Assembly: GCF_026183695.1 (NCBI RefSeq)
Contig: NZ_JAPFRD010000010.1
Location: 110,072 to 174,071 of the forward strand
DNA length: 64,000 nt
Source of the DNA: Alteromonas aquimaris
Lineage (GTDB): Bacteria; Pseudomonadota; Gammaproteobacteria; Enterobacterales; Alteromonadaceae
Reading direction: 5' to 3'
The notes under the pieces were generated by a model. The model did not search any database. It worked only from the letters and a program-made list of their open reading frames with translations, and was not told the origin of the DNA. Position numbers and translations under genes: made by a program. This document shows, piece after piece, positions 56,329 through 64,000 of this stretch. Each line of letters starts with the position of its first letter. Positions within the stretch are counted from its first letter, which is position 1.

Positions 56329-57999
56329 ATGTTGTATCGATTGGCCATCGTTGAAGATAATGCAACTGCGAGAGCAAACTTGCGCAGCCATATATTGCCA
56401 CTTGGACAATTTGATATCAGTAGCTTTAGTAATGGCACCGAACTTAAAGCAGCGCTAAAAAAACAGAATTTCGAACTCATTCTGATGGATTTTCACTTAG
56501 GCCAAAGTAAGACGGGCGTAGAGTGGATACAAGAGCTCAGACAAAGTCGTTATATTAAGCCAAGTACCGGTATCATTTTCATCACTTCCGACAGAATGCC
56601 ACAAACAATCGGCCAGATAATTGACGTTCACCCAGACCTGTTAATTATTAAACCCTATACGATTGGCAGCATCACTCGGGCGATAATGCATTACATTGAC
56701 TATAGAGAATATGCTTCCTCAGCGCTGTTTTCGTTAGACAATGATGATCCGCGGGATGCATTAGCCAAACTGACTGCTCTTATGCGAAAAGCCTTACCCC
56801 CAAAAATAAAGTCAGATGTACAAAAGCTAAAAGCACGGCTGTTAATTGAAGCCGGACAGGTGAAACTAGCTAAAAATTTATACGATTCAGTATTAGAGCG
56901 ATCCGAAAAAGTATTGTGGGCTCAGTGGGGTAAAATTAAGTGCGAATATATCAATGGAGATTGGCAACATTGCACGCAACGTCTCCACTCGATGGTAACC
57001 ACGAACCTGGCTAAGGATAAAGCACTTGAATGGTTGGCTGGGTTAAGTTTTGAGCAACAAAACTGGAATCAGACTGAATACTATCTGGAACAAATAAATG
57101 TAAGTGATCTAAGCATTCAGGCCACTAAACTTAAATCCATCGCCTATCAGAAACAAGATAAAGTGATCGAAGGCATCGACCTTTTACAACGTAAACGTGA
57201 CGTTAATCGAGCCGCAAAAGATAAATACACGGAGTTCACGTTCGAGCTTGCCGCATTTTATTTAAATATTGCCGAACACCAACCGCAAAGTAATCGCGAA
57301 CAAAGTCTTATGCAAGCGAAACGCTTAGTGGGTGTAGCCGGTCGCAATCAGGGTGAGTTACAACTCGTCCAAAAACGGGATTATCTGCTTGCTCATTCTG
57401 CTTTATTAGAGGGTGATGAAGAGAAAGCTCGTCACTATTTAAGCGGGGATAACATGCAAGTGTTTGTCAGAACTGACCCTGCCACTCTTTTAACAGCAGC
57501 TAAAGTGTACAGTGCACTGGGAGATAAAGAACGCGCCAAAAGTCTTGTCGTAATGGCCCAGCAACGTAATCAGAAGTCGCTGAGCATCGCGGAGCTAGTA
57601 AGCAATAACGATGCGATATTCACTGGTGAAATCAATATGGGCATTGCAGAGGAGCGAGCGGCCGAGCTGAATGAAGAAGGCACCTTATTGTTTGTAGATA
57701 AGAAATACGCAGCGGCAATGGATAAGTTTTATCTGGCTTTTCAATTGATGCCTGAAGTAGCAGCCTTCCCACTTAATCTACTGCAATGTATGGTTGAAGC
57801 AAAACAAGCCGTATTCAAACGATGTCACGTGACCGAACTGATTAGTTCACTTCAGCAGATGCGTCAAATGAGTGCTCCAAACCTAAAACGATTTGAACAA
57901 CTGCAGCAGTCAGTAGCAAAGAAGGCGAATATATTTTTAACTCCCCCACCCAGTGGGGATGAGCTGCCCCCGCGGCCATCTAAAGAGAATCACGCTTAG
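56329..57999 (+). CDS. Response regulator with receiver domain and C-terminal TPR array (second copy)
   Basis: This 556-residue protein starts at ATG 56329, which follows AGAGG at 8 nt; a longer frame opens at 56263 without a ribosome site. The receiver has Asp54 in ILMDFHLG and Lys in LIIKPY. A long helical TPR-like region follows, for example KVYSALGDKERAKSLVVMAQ and LLFVDKKYAAAMDKFYLAFQLMPEVAAFPLNLLQC. It is paralogous to the protein at 34999 over both receiver and tail. There is no output enzyme domain. Confidence 0.88.
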   Translation: MLYRLAIVEDNATARANLRSHILPLGQFDISSFSNGTELKAALKKQNFELILMDFHLGQSKTGVEWIQELRQSRYIKPSTGIIFITSDRMPQTIGQIIDVHPDLLIIKPYTIGSITRAIMHYIDYREYASSALFSLDNDDPRDALAKLTALMRKALPPKIKSDVQKLKARLLIEAGQVKLAKNLYDSVLERSEKVLWAQWGKIKCEYINGDWQHCTQRLHSMVTTNLAKDKALEWLAGLSFEQQNWNQTEYYLEQINVSDLSIQATKLKSIAYQKQDKVIEGIDLLQRKRDVNRAAKDKYTEFTFELAAFYLNIAEHQPQSNREQSLMQAKRLVGVAGRNQGELQLVQKRDYLLAHSALLEGDEEKARHYLSGDNMQVFVRTDPATLLTAAKVYSALGDKERAKSLVVMAQQRNQKSLSIAELVSNNDAIFTGEINMGIAEERAAELNEEGTLLFVDKKYAAAMDKFYLAFQLMPEVAAFPLNLLQCMVEAKQAVFKRCHVTELISSLQQMRQMSAPNLKRFEQLQQSVAKKANIFLTPPPSGDELPPRPSKENHA

Positions 58000-58271
58000 G
58001 CGGAAATCCAGCTAGATTTAAGTTAAAACAGTTACAATGTAGGCAGGTGCTCAGTTTGGGCTCACATTCATCATCAAAAAATTCAGGTTAGCCCCTCCTT
58101 TCGAAAGTAGAATCAGGCCTCCCACTACACCTAATTAATGCATTATAATTTTTCTCACCGAGCCGATATACAACGCTGATGTGAACCATGCTTTGTAATA
58201 ATTAATTTTTTGTATGCCGCACTTATGGCAAGGTTAACCACGGCAATTTATCTTATTATATCGATCGACAC
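58000..58271. other. Left part of the convergent intergenic region
   Basis: This stretch follows the TPR response regulator and precedes the structured element. I find no gene and no clear terminator in it. Confidence 0.3.
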
Positions 58272-58522
58272 TGATGTTTGCTCTCTCAGCGCGTGAGCTT
58301 TTACACTTTTAACAAGTGACAAGCCAATTGTGGAAAGGTTTAGTGGGTCTAAATCGAGCGTAATGGGAGCCGCGCAAAAGTGTAAAGAGCCGCGTGCAAA
58401 GGGAGATAGAGGCGGATATCTATTCTGCATGGCATTGGCTCGTAAGGCTTTAACATTCTTCACTTCTCATCAAAGCCCCTTGACGAGAGACCCGCCTCTA
58501 TCTCGGCGCTGATCAAACATCA
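58272..58522. other. Highly structured intergenic element (nested inverted repeats)
   Basis: Four sets of complementary arms nest in 251 bp. The outer stem is TGATGTTTG (58272-58280) with CAAACATCA (58514-58522), plus TCAGCGC (58286-58292) with GCGCTGA (58506-58512). The first inner stem is TTTACACTTTT (58300-58310) with AAAAGTGTAAA (58376-58386). The second is GAGATAGAGGCGG (58403-58415) with CCGCCTCTATCTC (58492-58504). Inside the second, CTCGTAAGGCTTT pairs with AAAGCCCCTTGACGAG with bulges. The pattern looks like a closed multi-branch fold, either an RNA or a palindromic mobile repeat. Small ORFs crossing it have no ribosome sites. Confidence 0.6.
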
Positions 58523-58667
58523 AGGCGGTTTGCTATTATTCATGTATGCATAATATAAGACAACGCAAAGCGTATTCATCACTAGAATGCCTATGAGCAT
58601 ACTCACCAGCCTTTCGCATTTGTTCGGATAAAAAGCAACACCTTCAAATCTGCCAGGCTTTGTCTGT

Positions 58668-59534
58668 TTATTTTTTATTTAGGCGTGTAAGCAAGCTTGA
58701 GGTGTCCCATCGGTTACCACCCAGCTTTTGTACGTCGGCATAATATTGATCGACCAGAGCGGTGAGTGCCAGCGTAGACCCGTTTCTTCTTGCTTCGTTC
58801 AGGGCAATAGCAAGATCTTTTCGCATCCAATCTACCGCAAAACCAAATTCATATTCGCCCTTTAACATGGTGTGGGCGCGATTTTCCATTTGCCACGACT
58901 GGGCCGCGCCTTTACTGATGACATTAATAACCTGTTCACAGTCTAAGCCAGCCTGTTGACCAAAATGAAGGGCTTCTGCCAACCCCTGCACAATCCCTGC
59001 AATACAAATCTGGTTCATCATTTTAGCAAGTTGCCCGCTACCACAGTCGCCCAGTAACTGACTATGTCGTGAATAACATGCCATAACCGGTTCGACCCGT
59101 GCAAAGTGTTCCTGCTCTCCCCCACACATAATAGTAAGTTGTCCGTTCTCTGCTCCCGCCTGACCTCCTGAAACAGGGGCATCAATGAAACCTAGCCGGC
59201 ATTCTTTCGCTTTTGAATGCATGTTGCGGGCAACTTCTGCTGAGGCAGTAGTATGATCAACCAATATTGCCCCTTCTTTCATGTTAGCCATCAACTGACT
59301 GGCAACAGCCACCACATCTTTATCATCCCCCACGCACATAAAGACAATATCCTGACCGTTCGCAGCGTCATCAAGAGACTTGGCCACCTTGCCAGGATGA
59401 GACCTGGCCCATTCTTGCGCTTTTGCCTCTGTGCGATTAAAAACCGTTACCTCGTGCCCCGCTGCAGCAAGGTGTCCAGCCATGGGAAACCCCATGACCC
59501 CCAGGCCCACAAAACTCACTTTGGATGTATTCAT
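58668..59534 (-). CDS. NAD(P)-dependent beta-hydroxyacid dehydrogenase
   Basis: This 288-residue enzyme has the Rossmann motif SFVGLGVMGFPMAGHLAAAGH, the FIDAPVSGGQAGAENGQLT substrate motif and the GQLAKMMNQICIAG catalytic Lys region. It is related to 3-hydroxyisobutyrate and tartronate-semialdehyde reductases and is a distant paralogue of mmsB at 51387. No operon partners define its substrate. Confidence 0.88.
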   Translation of the reverse strand: MNTSKVSFVGLGVMGFPMAGHLAAAGHEVTVFNRTEAKAQEWARSHPGKVAKSLDDAANGQDIVFMCVGDDKDVVAVASQLMANMKEGAILVDHTTASAEVARNMHSKAKECRLGFIDAPVSGGQAGAENGQLTIMCGGEQEHFARVEPVMACYSRHSQLLGDCGSGQLAKMMNQICIAGIVQGLAEALHFGQQAGLDCEQVINVISKGAAQSWQMENRAHTMLKGEYEFGFAVDWMRKDLAIALNEARRNGSTLALTALVDQYYADVQKLGGNRWDTSSLLTRLNKK

Positions 59535-59634
59535 GATTTAATGCTTTAAAATAACTTGATTATTGTGAGGTGATACTATCAAAGAATCGCTACATCATAT
59601 ATCTTCAATATAAAGGTTACAGCGAAGAAAACAT

Positions 59635-60129
59635 ATGACTAAGTCGGTACACAATTTTACCGCGACTAAAAATGATGGTAGCGAAGTCTCACTGGATAAA
59701 TATGCGAACCAGGTTCTACTTATAGTGAACACTGCTAGCAAATGTGGGTTTACGTACCAATACGCAGGCTTGGAAAAGTTACATAAGGAGTTTTCAGAAC
59801 AAGGGTTTTCAGTGTTGGCGTTTCCCTGCGATCAGTTTGGCCATCAGGAGCCTGGTAGCGACGAAGAAATAAAGCAATTTTGCACTACCCATTACGCTAC
59901 CACTTTTCCGTTATTTAAAAAGATAGAAGTCAATGGTGAGAATACGCATCCGTTGTTTGACTACCTTAAGAATGAAGCACGAGGAATACTGGGATCAAAA
60001 CGCATCAAATGGAACTTCACCAAATTCTTAGTTAGTCGAGATGGCACAGTGGTTCGACGGTTCTCTCCCGCTATTAAACCTGAATCGTTAGTCAGTGAAA
60101 TCAGGCGTTATCTGGCAGAGGCTTCTTAA
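59635..60129 (+). CDS. Glutathione peroxidase family protein
   Basis: This 164-residue peroxidase has the catalytic tetrad residues Cys37 (ASKCGFTYQY), Gln67 (CDQFGHQEPG) and Trp126 (KWNFTKF). The Cys form, not selenocysteine, is used. It should reduce peroxides with thioredoxin or glutathione. Its 3' end overlaps the convergent cmoM gene by 29 bp. Confidence 0.93.
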   Translation: MTKSVHNFTATKNDGSEVSLDKYANQVLLIVNTASKCGFTYQYAGLEKLHKEFSEQGFSVLAFPCDQFGHQEPGSDEEIKQFCTTHYATTFPLFKKIEVNGENTHPLFDYLKNEARGILGSKRIKWNFTKFLVSRDGTVVRRFSPAIKPESLVSEIRRYLAEAS

Positions 60130-60868
60130 TAAGTAGATGGACATACTTCCCCATCCACATGAAGGGCTCCTCTTGACAGTACTTCATCTCCAAATTTAGC
60201 AGTTCTTGCTCCTGCTCACCTTCCGGCTTGACTTTCATATAATCATGAAAACAGCGCACGCCAGTGACTTTTTCAACCTGTAAGCCGCAGTTTGTAACGT
60301 GCTCAATCACCTGCTTGGGGCGTAACGGATTTTTGGGATTCAAACGGACCTGATTCCTAACTTTCAACCCACGTGCTATGTAATCAAAATTTCCATAGAT
60401 CGCATTGGTGAACAGGGTCGCATCATGATTAAAGAAAGTTAAACTCAATTGGCTACCTGCCTTCATTTTCACAAGAATATGGGACAAGGCTTCAAGCGGT
60501 GAATGCAGCCATTCAAGTACAGCATGACAAATGATCACATCGTATTGAGAAAGGTCGTCTATTTCCTCTAGGGTTTGATGGCGAAACTTAACGTTTGTAA
60601 ACCCGTCTAAATTTAGCCTGGCATGTTCCAATATTTCTGCCGAAGCATCCGTAAATACGACATTATGGCCGACTTCTAACAGCGCTTTCGCCATTAAACC
60701 GGTTCCCCCTCCGATTTCAATGACATTTGTCGGAGGGGAGCGTAAAAGGCTTTCTATGGCATACAAAAGTATCTTATGTCTTAGTTGTCCTTTTGTAGTG
60801 CCATAAATGTTGGTGGCAAATTTGTTGGCCAGACCGTCAAAGTGGATGTCAGATTTCTTTTCTTTCAT
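60101..60868 (-). CDS. cmoM: tRNA 5-carboxymethoxyuridine methyltransferase
   Basis: This 255-residue SAM methyltransferase matches CmoM/SmtA: FDGLANKFATNIYGTTKGQLRHKILL, VIEIGGGTGLMAKALLEVGH, HAVLEWLHSPLEAL and GNFDYIARGL. It methylates cmo5U34 to mcmo5U in several tRNAs, downstream of the TrhO-initiated pathway encoded at 32975. Confidence 0.93.
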   Translation of the reverse strand: MKEKKSDIHFDGLANKFATNIYGTTKGQLRHKILLYAIESLLRSPPTNVIEIGGGTGLMAKALLEVGHNVVFTDASAEILEHARLNLDGFTNVKFRHQTLEEIDDLSQYDVIICHAVLEWLHSPLEALSHILVKMKAGSQLSLTFFNHDATLFTNAIYGNFDYIARGLKVRNQVRLNPKNPLRPKQVIEHVTNCGLQVEKVTGVRCFHDYMKVKPEGEQEQELLNLEMKYCQEEPFMWMGKYVHLLIKKPLPDNA

Positions 60869-60870
60869 AC

Positions 60871-61632
60871 TTAGGCGGGATTATCAATATCAACAAATTC
60901 GACATTCACTTTAAGTGTGGATGCTAAATGCTCACCAACCGCCTTAACACCATATCGCTCGGTGGCATGATGACCGGCAGCGCAATAGAAAATGCCAGAT
61001 TCCCTTGCTATATGGGTAGTTTGTTCTGATATTTCCCCACTAATAAAGGCATCAATACCTAATTGAACAGCTTGTTCAATAAAACTTTGCCCACCTCCCG
61101 TACACCACGCAACCTTAGCGATACGTCTCGTTGAATCACCCACCACCACTGGTGCACGATTAAGTTTCCGTGAAATTAATGCAGTGAATTCTTCGCTTGA
61201 TTTAGGAAGAGCGTAGTGCCCTTGAAAGACAATACCTTCAGGAACAAACGAAGGTACGGCGTGAAGCCCGTCAATCTCCAATATTTTACCTAGCTGTACG
61301 TTATTACCTAGCGTTGGGTGAACATCAATGGGTAAGTGATAGGCAAACAAATTAATGTCATGTTTTATGAGTGACGCAATGCGGCGATATTTTATCCCGG
61401 TTAGAGCAGGCGCCTCACCTCTCCAAAAGTATCCATGATGAACCAGCACGGCATCTGCCTTACGAACTATTGCCGCATCGATTAGTGCTTGTGAAGCTGT
61501 AACGCCGGTAATAATCGAATCAATACTGGGTTTACCTTCAATCTGCAGCCCATTAGGACAATAATCATTCACTTTATCTGGTTGCAAAAGGTCTGTTAAC
61601 TCTTGTAGCAAAAGCTGCCTGGTAATGCTCAC
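60871..61632 (-). CDS. Nif3-like dinuclear metal-centre protein
   Basis: This 253-residue protein is of the Nif3/YbgI family, hexameric with a two-metal site. Motifs are DYCPNGLQIEGK, ADAVLVHHGYFWRGE, AYHLPIDVHPTLGNNVQLG and GHHATERYGVKAVGEHL, supplying His and Glu/Asp ligands. I start at GTG 61632 with AGGTGA upstream; a longer open frame to 61725 lacks family sequence. The physiological role is uncertain. Confidence 0.9.
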   Translation of the reverse strand: MSITRQLLLQELTDLLQPDKVNDYCPNGLQIEGKPSIDSIITGVTASQALIDAAIVRKADAVLVHHGYFWRGEAPALTGIKYRRIASLIKHDINLFAYHLPIDVHPTLGNNVQLGKILEIDGLHAVPSFVPEGIVFQGHYALPKSSEEFTALISRKLNRAPVVVGDSTRRIAKVAWCTGGGQSFIEQAVQLGIDAFISGEISEQTTHIARESGIFYCAAGHHATERYGVKAVGEHLASTLKVNVEFVDIDNPA

Positions 61633-61740
61633 AATTTCACCTAAAATTAGACATCTCGTTAAGAAAACGTTATAAAAACATAGTCTATAACAATTCGCAT
61701 TGATTTTATCATTAACCAGGAACAAAGAGTCATAATTAAA

Positions 61741-62118
61741 ATGAGTGATTTAGATAAAGATAAGGTAATAGCTGATTTCACCAAAAACTTTAAAAAAGCC
61801 GAAGGGAAAGAACCTGAGATAGAAGCTAAGGGTGGCTGGTACAGCGTTAATGGTGGAAAAAATATGCGTCTTGCTCAGCTTCAGGAATGGTCTGACGAAC
61901 TAGCAGGTGGCAAAAAAGCTGAGACGGATTCAAGCCCGGCTAAGACGAAAACGTCAACCCCAAAAAGTGAGTCTAAAAAAAGTAAGACTAAACAAAAGAC
62001 TACTAAAAAAAGCAGCTCGAAGAAGAAGTCTGCCGCTAAGAAAGGCGATTTTTCGGTGAAAGCGTTCTGGGCAGAAAAAACTGAACAGGAAAATCCTGGT
62101 TCGCGCCCTCCTCGCTAA
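61741..62118 (+). CDS. Lysine/serine/threonine-rich protein with histone H1-like tail
   Basis: This 125-residue protein has an acidic N-terminal half (KDKVIADFTKNFKKAEGKEPEIEAKGGWYSVNGG). A central stretch of Lys, Ser, Thr and Ala repeats (about 60-100) is like the C-tail of histone H1 or AlgP. The composition suggests nucleic-acid binding, but no catalytic domain is seen. It is divergent from the Nif3-like gene. Confidence 0.7.
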   Translation: MSDLDKDKVIADFTKNFKKAEGKEPEIEAKGGWYSVNGGKNMRLAQLQEWSDELAGGKKAETDSSPAKTKTSTPKSESKKSKTKQKTTKKSSSKKKSAAKKGDFSVKAFWAEKTEQENPGSRPPR

Positions 62119-62132
62119 GTAAGAACCTATCC

Positions 62133-62155
62133 CGCCTTCTTAAAATAAGAAGGCG
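62133..62155. terminator. Bidirectional terminator between the Lys-rich protein and yaiI
   Basis: CGCCTTCTT (62133-62141) and AAGAAGGCG (62147-62155) form a perfect 9-bp stem with AAAAT loop in a 40-bp convergent gap. ATTAGCCTTTT follows on the plus strand. Confidence 0.8.
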
Positions 62156-62156
62156 A

Positions 62157-62606
62157 TTAGCCTTTTACTTTCCTTAACGTGCTGTCTAAGAAATTGGCAA
62201 AGTTTTGTTTGTCTTTCTGACTAAGTGCTGGTGGACCTCCAGTTTGCACACCACTACTGCGCATGGTATCCATAAAATCTCTTATATTGAGACGCTGCCT
62301 GACATTCTGTTTGTCTAACACGTCACCCCTTGGGGTAAGCACCAGCGCGTCTTTTTCAACAACCTCCGCAGCAAGCGGTATGTCAGAGGTGATAACAAGG
62401 TCATTTGCACAAACCCGCCGCACGATTTCATTGTCAGCTACATCAAATCCTTTCTCTACTTGCAGAAGATTCACGAAGCGATTAGCTGGTAAGCGGAATG
62501 AATGATTCGCGACAAAAGTGGTTTCAGTTTGTGTTCTAAGTGCAGCTTTAAACAATATTTCTTTAATCACCACCGGACATGCGTCTGCATCCACCCAGAT
62601 TTTCAT
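62157..62606 (-). CDS. yaiI: YaiI/YqxD family (UPF0178) protein
   Basis: This 149-residue NYN-type protein starts [19 protein letters not shown] at ATG 62606, which has GAGGG 7 nt upstream. Further signatures are [33 protein letters not shown] and [29 protein letters not shown]. The fold predicts a nuclease-like role, unproven. It overlaps tpm by 4 bp. Confidence 0.92.
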   Translation of the reverse strand: MKIWVDADACPVVIKEILFKAALRTQTETTFVANHSFRLPANRFVNLLQVEKGFDVADNEIVRRVCANDLVITSDIPLAAEVVEKDALVLTPRGDVLDKQNVRQRLNIRDFMDTMRSSGVQTGGPPALSQKDKQNFANFLDSTLRKVKG

Positions 62607-63247
62607 GTGTCTTCCCTCTTCGTTAGTAGCCACGCTGAGCTAGTAGCCTCGCATTTACCTTTTAGTTTTGCCGGCAACGCTGACGTCTCTAAAGCTGTTA
62701 TCGAAAATGAGGGCGCATAATACGACCTTATATCTTCACCAGTGATAGCAAAAGGAGGACCATCCATGAGTGACCTGTCGTAATCTACTGTGATGAGTAA
62801 TTGCGAAGCGTAACTCGAGATAACCGGAAGATGCTGGATATAACGGTTTCTCAACTCAGGTGGTAAAGCGACCAGCGAGGCGCGGTCGTATATACAGTCA
62901 ACATCCAGCAGGTGAATTTGTTTTAAATCGAAAAAATCCCCTTCATAGACGGTGATGGCAGGAGCGGAATACGCAACAAACTTGCCCATAGTGGTAATTG
63001 TCGGCGTAAGCTGAAGTTGTGCAAATAATGCCTCAATAGCTTTGCGGCTTAGTTCGACGGCCGTGACTGTATAACCATTTTCGAGTAGCCAACCGATGTC
63101 CAGCGTTTTACCACATAAGGGGACAAATACATGCCCGCCCATCGGACAGATCCGTTGGATATATTTGATTAAGCGTGTATTGACGGTATCTTCATGAAAC
63201 GCTATTTCCTCGCTTTCCCACCGTTCGATCCAAAACTGTTTTTCCAT
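62603..63247 (-). CDS. tpm: Thiopurine S-methyltransferase
   Basis: This 214-residue methyltransferase has [26 protein letters not shown] at its N-terminus, [27 protein letters not shown] for SAM binding, and [22 protein letters not shown]. Bacterial members methylate thiols and metalloids such as selenite or tellurite. It lies in a unit with the TetR regulator. Confidence 0.92.
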   Translation of the reverse strand: MEKQFWIERWESEEIAFHEDTVNTRLIKYIQRICPMGGHVFVPLCGKTLDIGWLLENGYTVTAVELSRKAIEALFAQLQLTPTITTMGKFVAYSAPAITVYEGDFFDLKQIHLLDVDCIYDRASLVALPPELRNRYIQHLPVISSYASQLLITVDYDRSLMDGPPFAITGEDIRSYYAPSFSITALETSALPAKLKGKCEATSSAWLLTKREDT

Positions 63248-63250
63248 ATA

Positions 63251-63880
63251 TTATCCACTTGCCCTGCTAACACCGCTTTCAATTCCGCACGCTACGAAAG
63301 GTACTAAATGCCTGATAACATCTTCCATATTTACTTGTTGATGAAAGTCTGACTCAGCTATCTCTTTTAATGCCTGGCTGGATGACATTGAGAATACGAA
63401 ACTCCCCAAGGCAAAATGCAGCCGCCAAAAAACTTCCTCATCTTGAATATCAGGCAGACAATTCTTTATCATTGCGATGAGCTTAGAGATTGTCGCCCCA
63501 TAATGCGCCATGATAAAAGCTCGCAAATGTCCTTGCGTTTCATTGTAGCCCCGTCCGAGTAGCTTCACAAAAATCTCGGTACCGTCAGGACGCAGTTTGT
63601 TAAGTGACATCACTGGTTTAACCAGCCGTTCTAACACGGTGTGCACCGTCTCGGTACGAGAAGCTAGCAGAGATTGCTCAACCAAAGGCATGAGCGCATC
63701 GAAATAACGCTGCAAAACGGATTGGATCAGGTTTTTTTTATTACCAAAGTGGTAATTAATTGAAGCAAGATTTACTTCTGCTTTGGCTGTGATTTGCCGC
63801 ATAGATGTTTGCTGAAAACCCTGTTCAGCAAAAAGCATTTCTGCGGCATTTAATATACGTACTTTGGTCTTAGCAGACAT
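63251..63880 (-). CDS. TetR-family regulator, PsrA-like
   Basis: This 209-residue regulator has the N-terminal HTH (RILNAAEMLFAEQGFQQTSMRQITAKAEVNLASINYHFGNKKNLI). The AEVNLASINYHFG segment and the C-terminal domain resemble PsrA, which senses long-chain acyl compounds. This identity is inferred from memory of the family. It precedes tpm by 3 bp and is presumably co-transcribed. Confidence 0.85.
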   Translation of the reverse strand: MSAKTKVRILNAAEMLFAEQGFQQTSMRQITAKAEVNLASINYHFGNKKNLIQSVLQRYFDALMPLVEQSLLASRTETVHTVLERLVKPVMSLNKLRPDGTEIFVKLLGRGYNETQGHLRAFIMAHYGATISKLIAMIKNCLPDIQDEEVFWRLHFALGSFVFSMSSSQALKEIAESDFHQQVNMEDVIRHLVPFVACGIESGVSRASG

Positions 63881-63889
63881 GGCTGAAAA

Positions 63890-64000
63890 TTAGAACCAGC
63901 TCTTGGCCTGACTTAACACACGCATCACTGTTCGCTCGGCTGCCTGGGCGAAAGAAATCCCAAGTTTTTCCGCCATGTTCTTCTTCACCGTGTACTTCAC
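63890..64000 (-). CDS. C-terminal end of an unidentified protein (truncated by window edge)
   Basis: The last 36 codons and a TAA stop (63890-63892) of a minus-strand gene run into the window edge. The visible tail reads MAEKLGISFAQAAERTVMRV then LSQAKSWF. This is too short to assign. The short gap before the TetR gene suggests the same unit. Confidence 0.6.
   Translation of the reverse strand: MKYTVKKNMAEKLGISFAQAAERTVMRVLSQAKSWF

Noticed and set aside
58248-58512. Small open frames on both strands over the structured element
   Set aside because: They overlap the long inverted repeats, lack ribosome sites and look like by-products of the palindromic sequence.
58272-58522. Retron non-coding RNA
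   Set aside because: The nested outer and inner stems resemble msr/msd, but no reverse transcriptase gene is in the flanks; the adjacent genes are a TPR response regulator and a hydroxyacid dehydrogenase.

Overview
The window is 64 kb of dense gammaproteobacterial chromosome, most likely from a marine Alteromonadales (Alteromonadaceae-type) bacterium. This is an inference from family membership and gene order: yejK-yejL-yejM order, CysB, CmoM, RlmA, PfkA, class I fumarase, TPR-tailed response regulators, branched-chain amino-acid catabolism and an integron integrase. I see no rRNA, tRNA, prophage, transposase or CRISPR array. Base composition is moderate and most genes use ATG, but at least five probably start with TTG and several with GTG.

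Layout. 1-615: 5' part of a branched-chain 2-oxoacid dehydrogenase E1 alpha gene. 1107-5699: a large secreted subtilase with a GlyGly-CTERM tail. 6022-7200: a class I-like HMG-CoA reductase. 7320-11889: a MacAB-like efflux operon (membrane fusion protein, ATPase, two permeases). 12207-13743: a degenerate GGDEF protein and a membrane protein. About 14000-17893: a small chromosomal integron. Its integrase lies at 16934-17893 (+), a repeat-rich attI-type region at 16560-16933, and four cassettes point leftward with three clear attC sites and one degenerate one. A toxin-antitoxin module sits in the opposite orientation at the far end. 18187-25083: rmuC, class I fumarase, pabB-nudL, L-serine deaminase. 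25114-31729: cysB, a small soluble histidine kinase, a coiled-coil membrane protein, a LysR regulator divergent from scoAB, and a DEAD-box helicase. 31818-38813: membrane proteins, an EF-hand protein, trhO, a response regulator with TPRs, a lipoprotein, an EamA transporter and a DUF6279 lipoprotein. 38953-48368: pfkA, a LytS/LytTR-type two-component pair, an Mpo1-like protein, a PilZ protein, an M61 peptidase, an M23 peptidase, a two-domain pterin synthase-like protein, and yejK/yejL. 48380-56085: a compact YejM-like protein, gmhB, rlmA and a four-gene valine-catabolism operon (mmsA, acyl-CoA dehydrogenase, 3-hydroxyisobutyryl-CoA hydrolase, mmsB). 56329-64000: a second TPR response regulator, a structured intergenic element, a beta-hydroxyacid dehydrogenase, glutathione peroxidase, cmoM, Nif3-like, a lysine-rich protein, YaiI, TPMT, a PsrA-like TetR regulator and the tail of one more gene.

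How the genes fit together. Catabolism of branched-chain amino acids and short acyl/keto acids recurs: bkd E1 alpha, the valine operon with a LiuR-like upstream site, scoAB, and an extra hydroxyisobutyrate-type dehydrogenase. Signalling genes are also frequent: a degenerate GGDEF protein with an intact I-site, a PilZ protein, a LytTR pair, an orphan kinase and two paralogous TPR response regulators.

The observations most worth follow-up are four. First, the integron, with unknown cassette proteins, an inverted self-regulated toxin-antitoxin module and four copies of a degenerate repeat before intI. Second, a 251-bp multi-stem element at 58272-58522 with no assigned function. Third, the catalytically dead GGDEF protein with an I-site. 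Fourth, the TPR response regulator pair.
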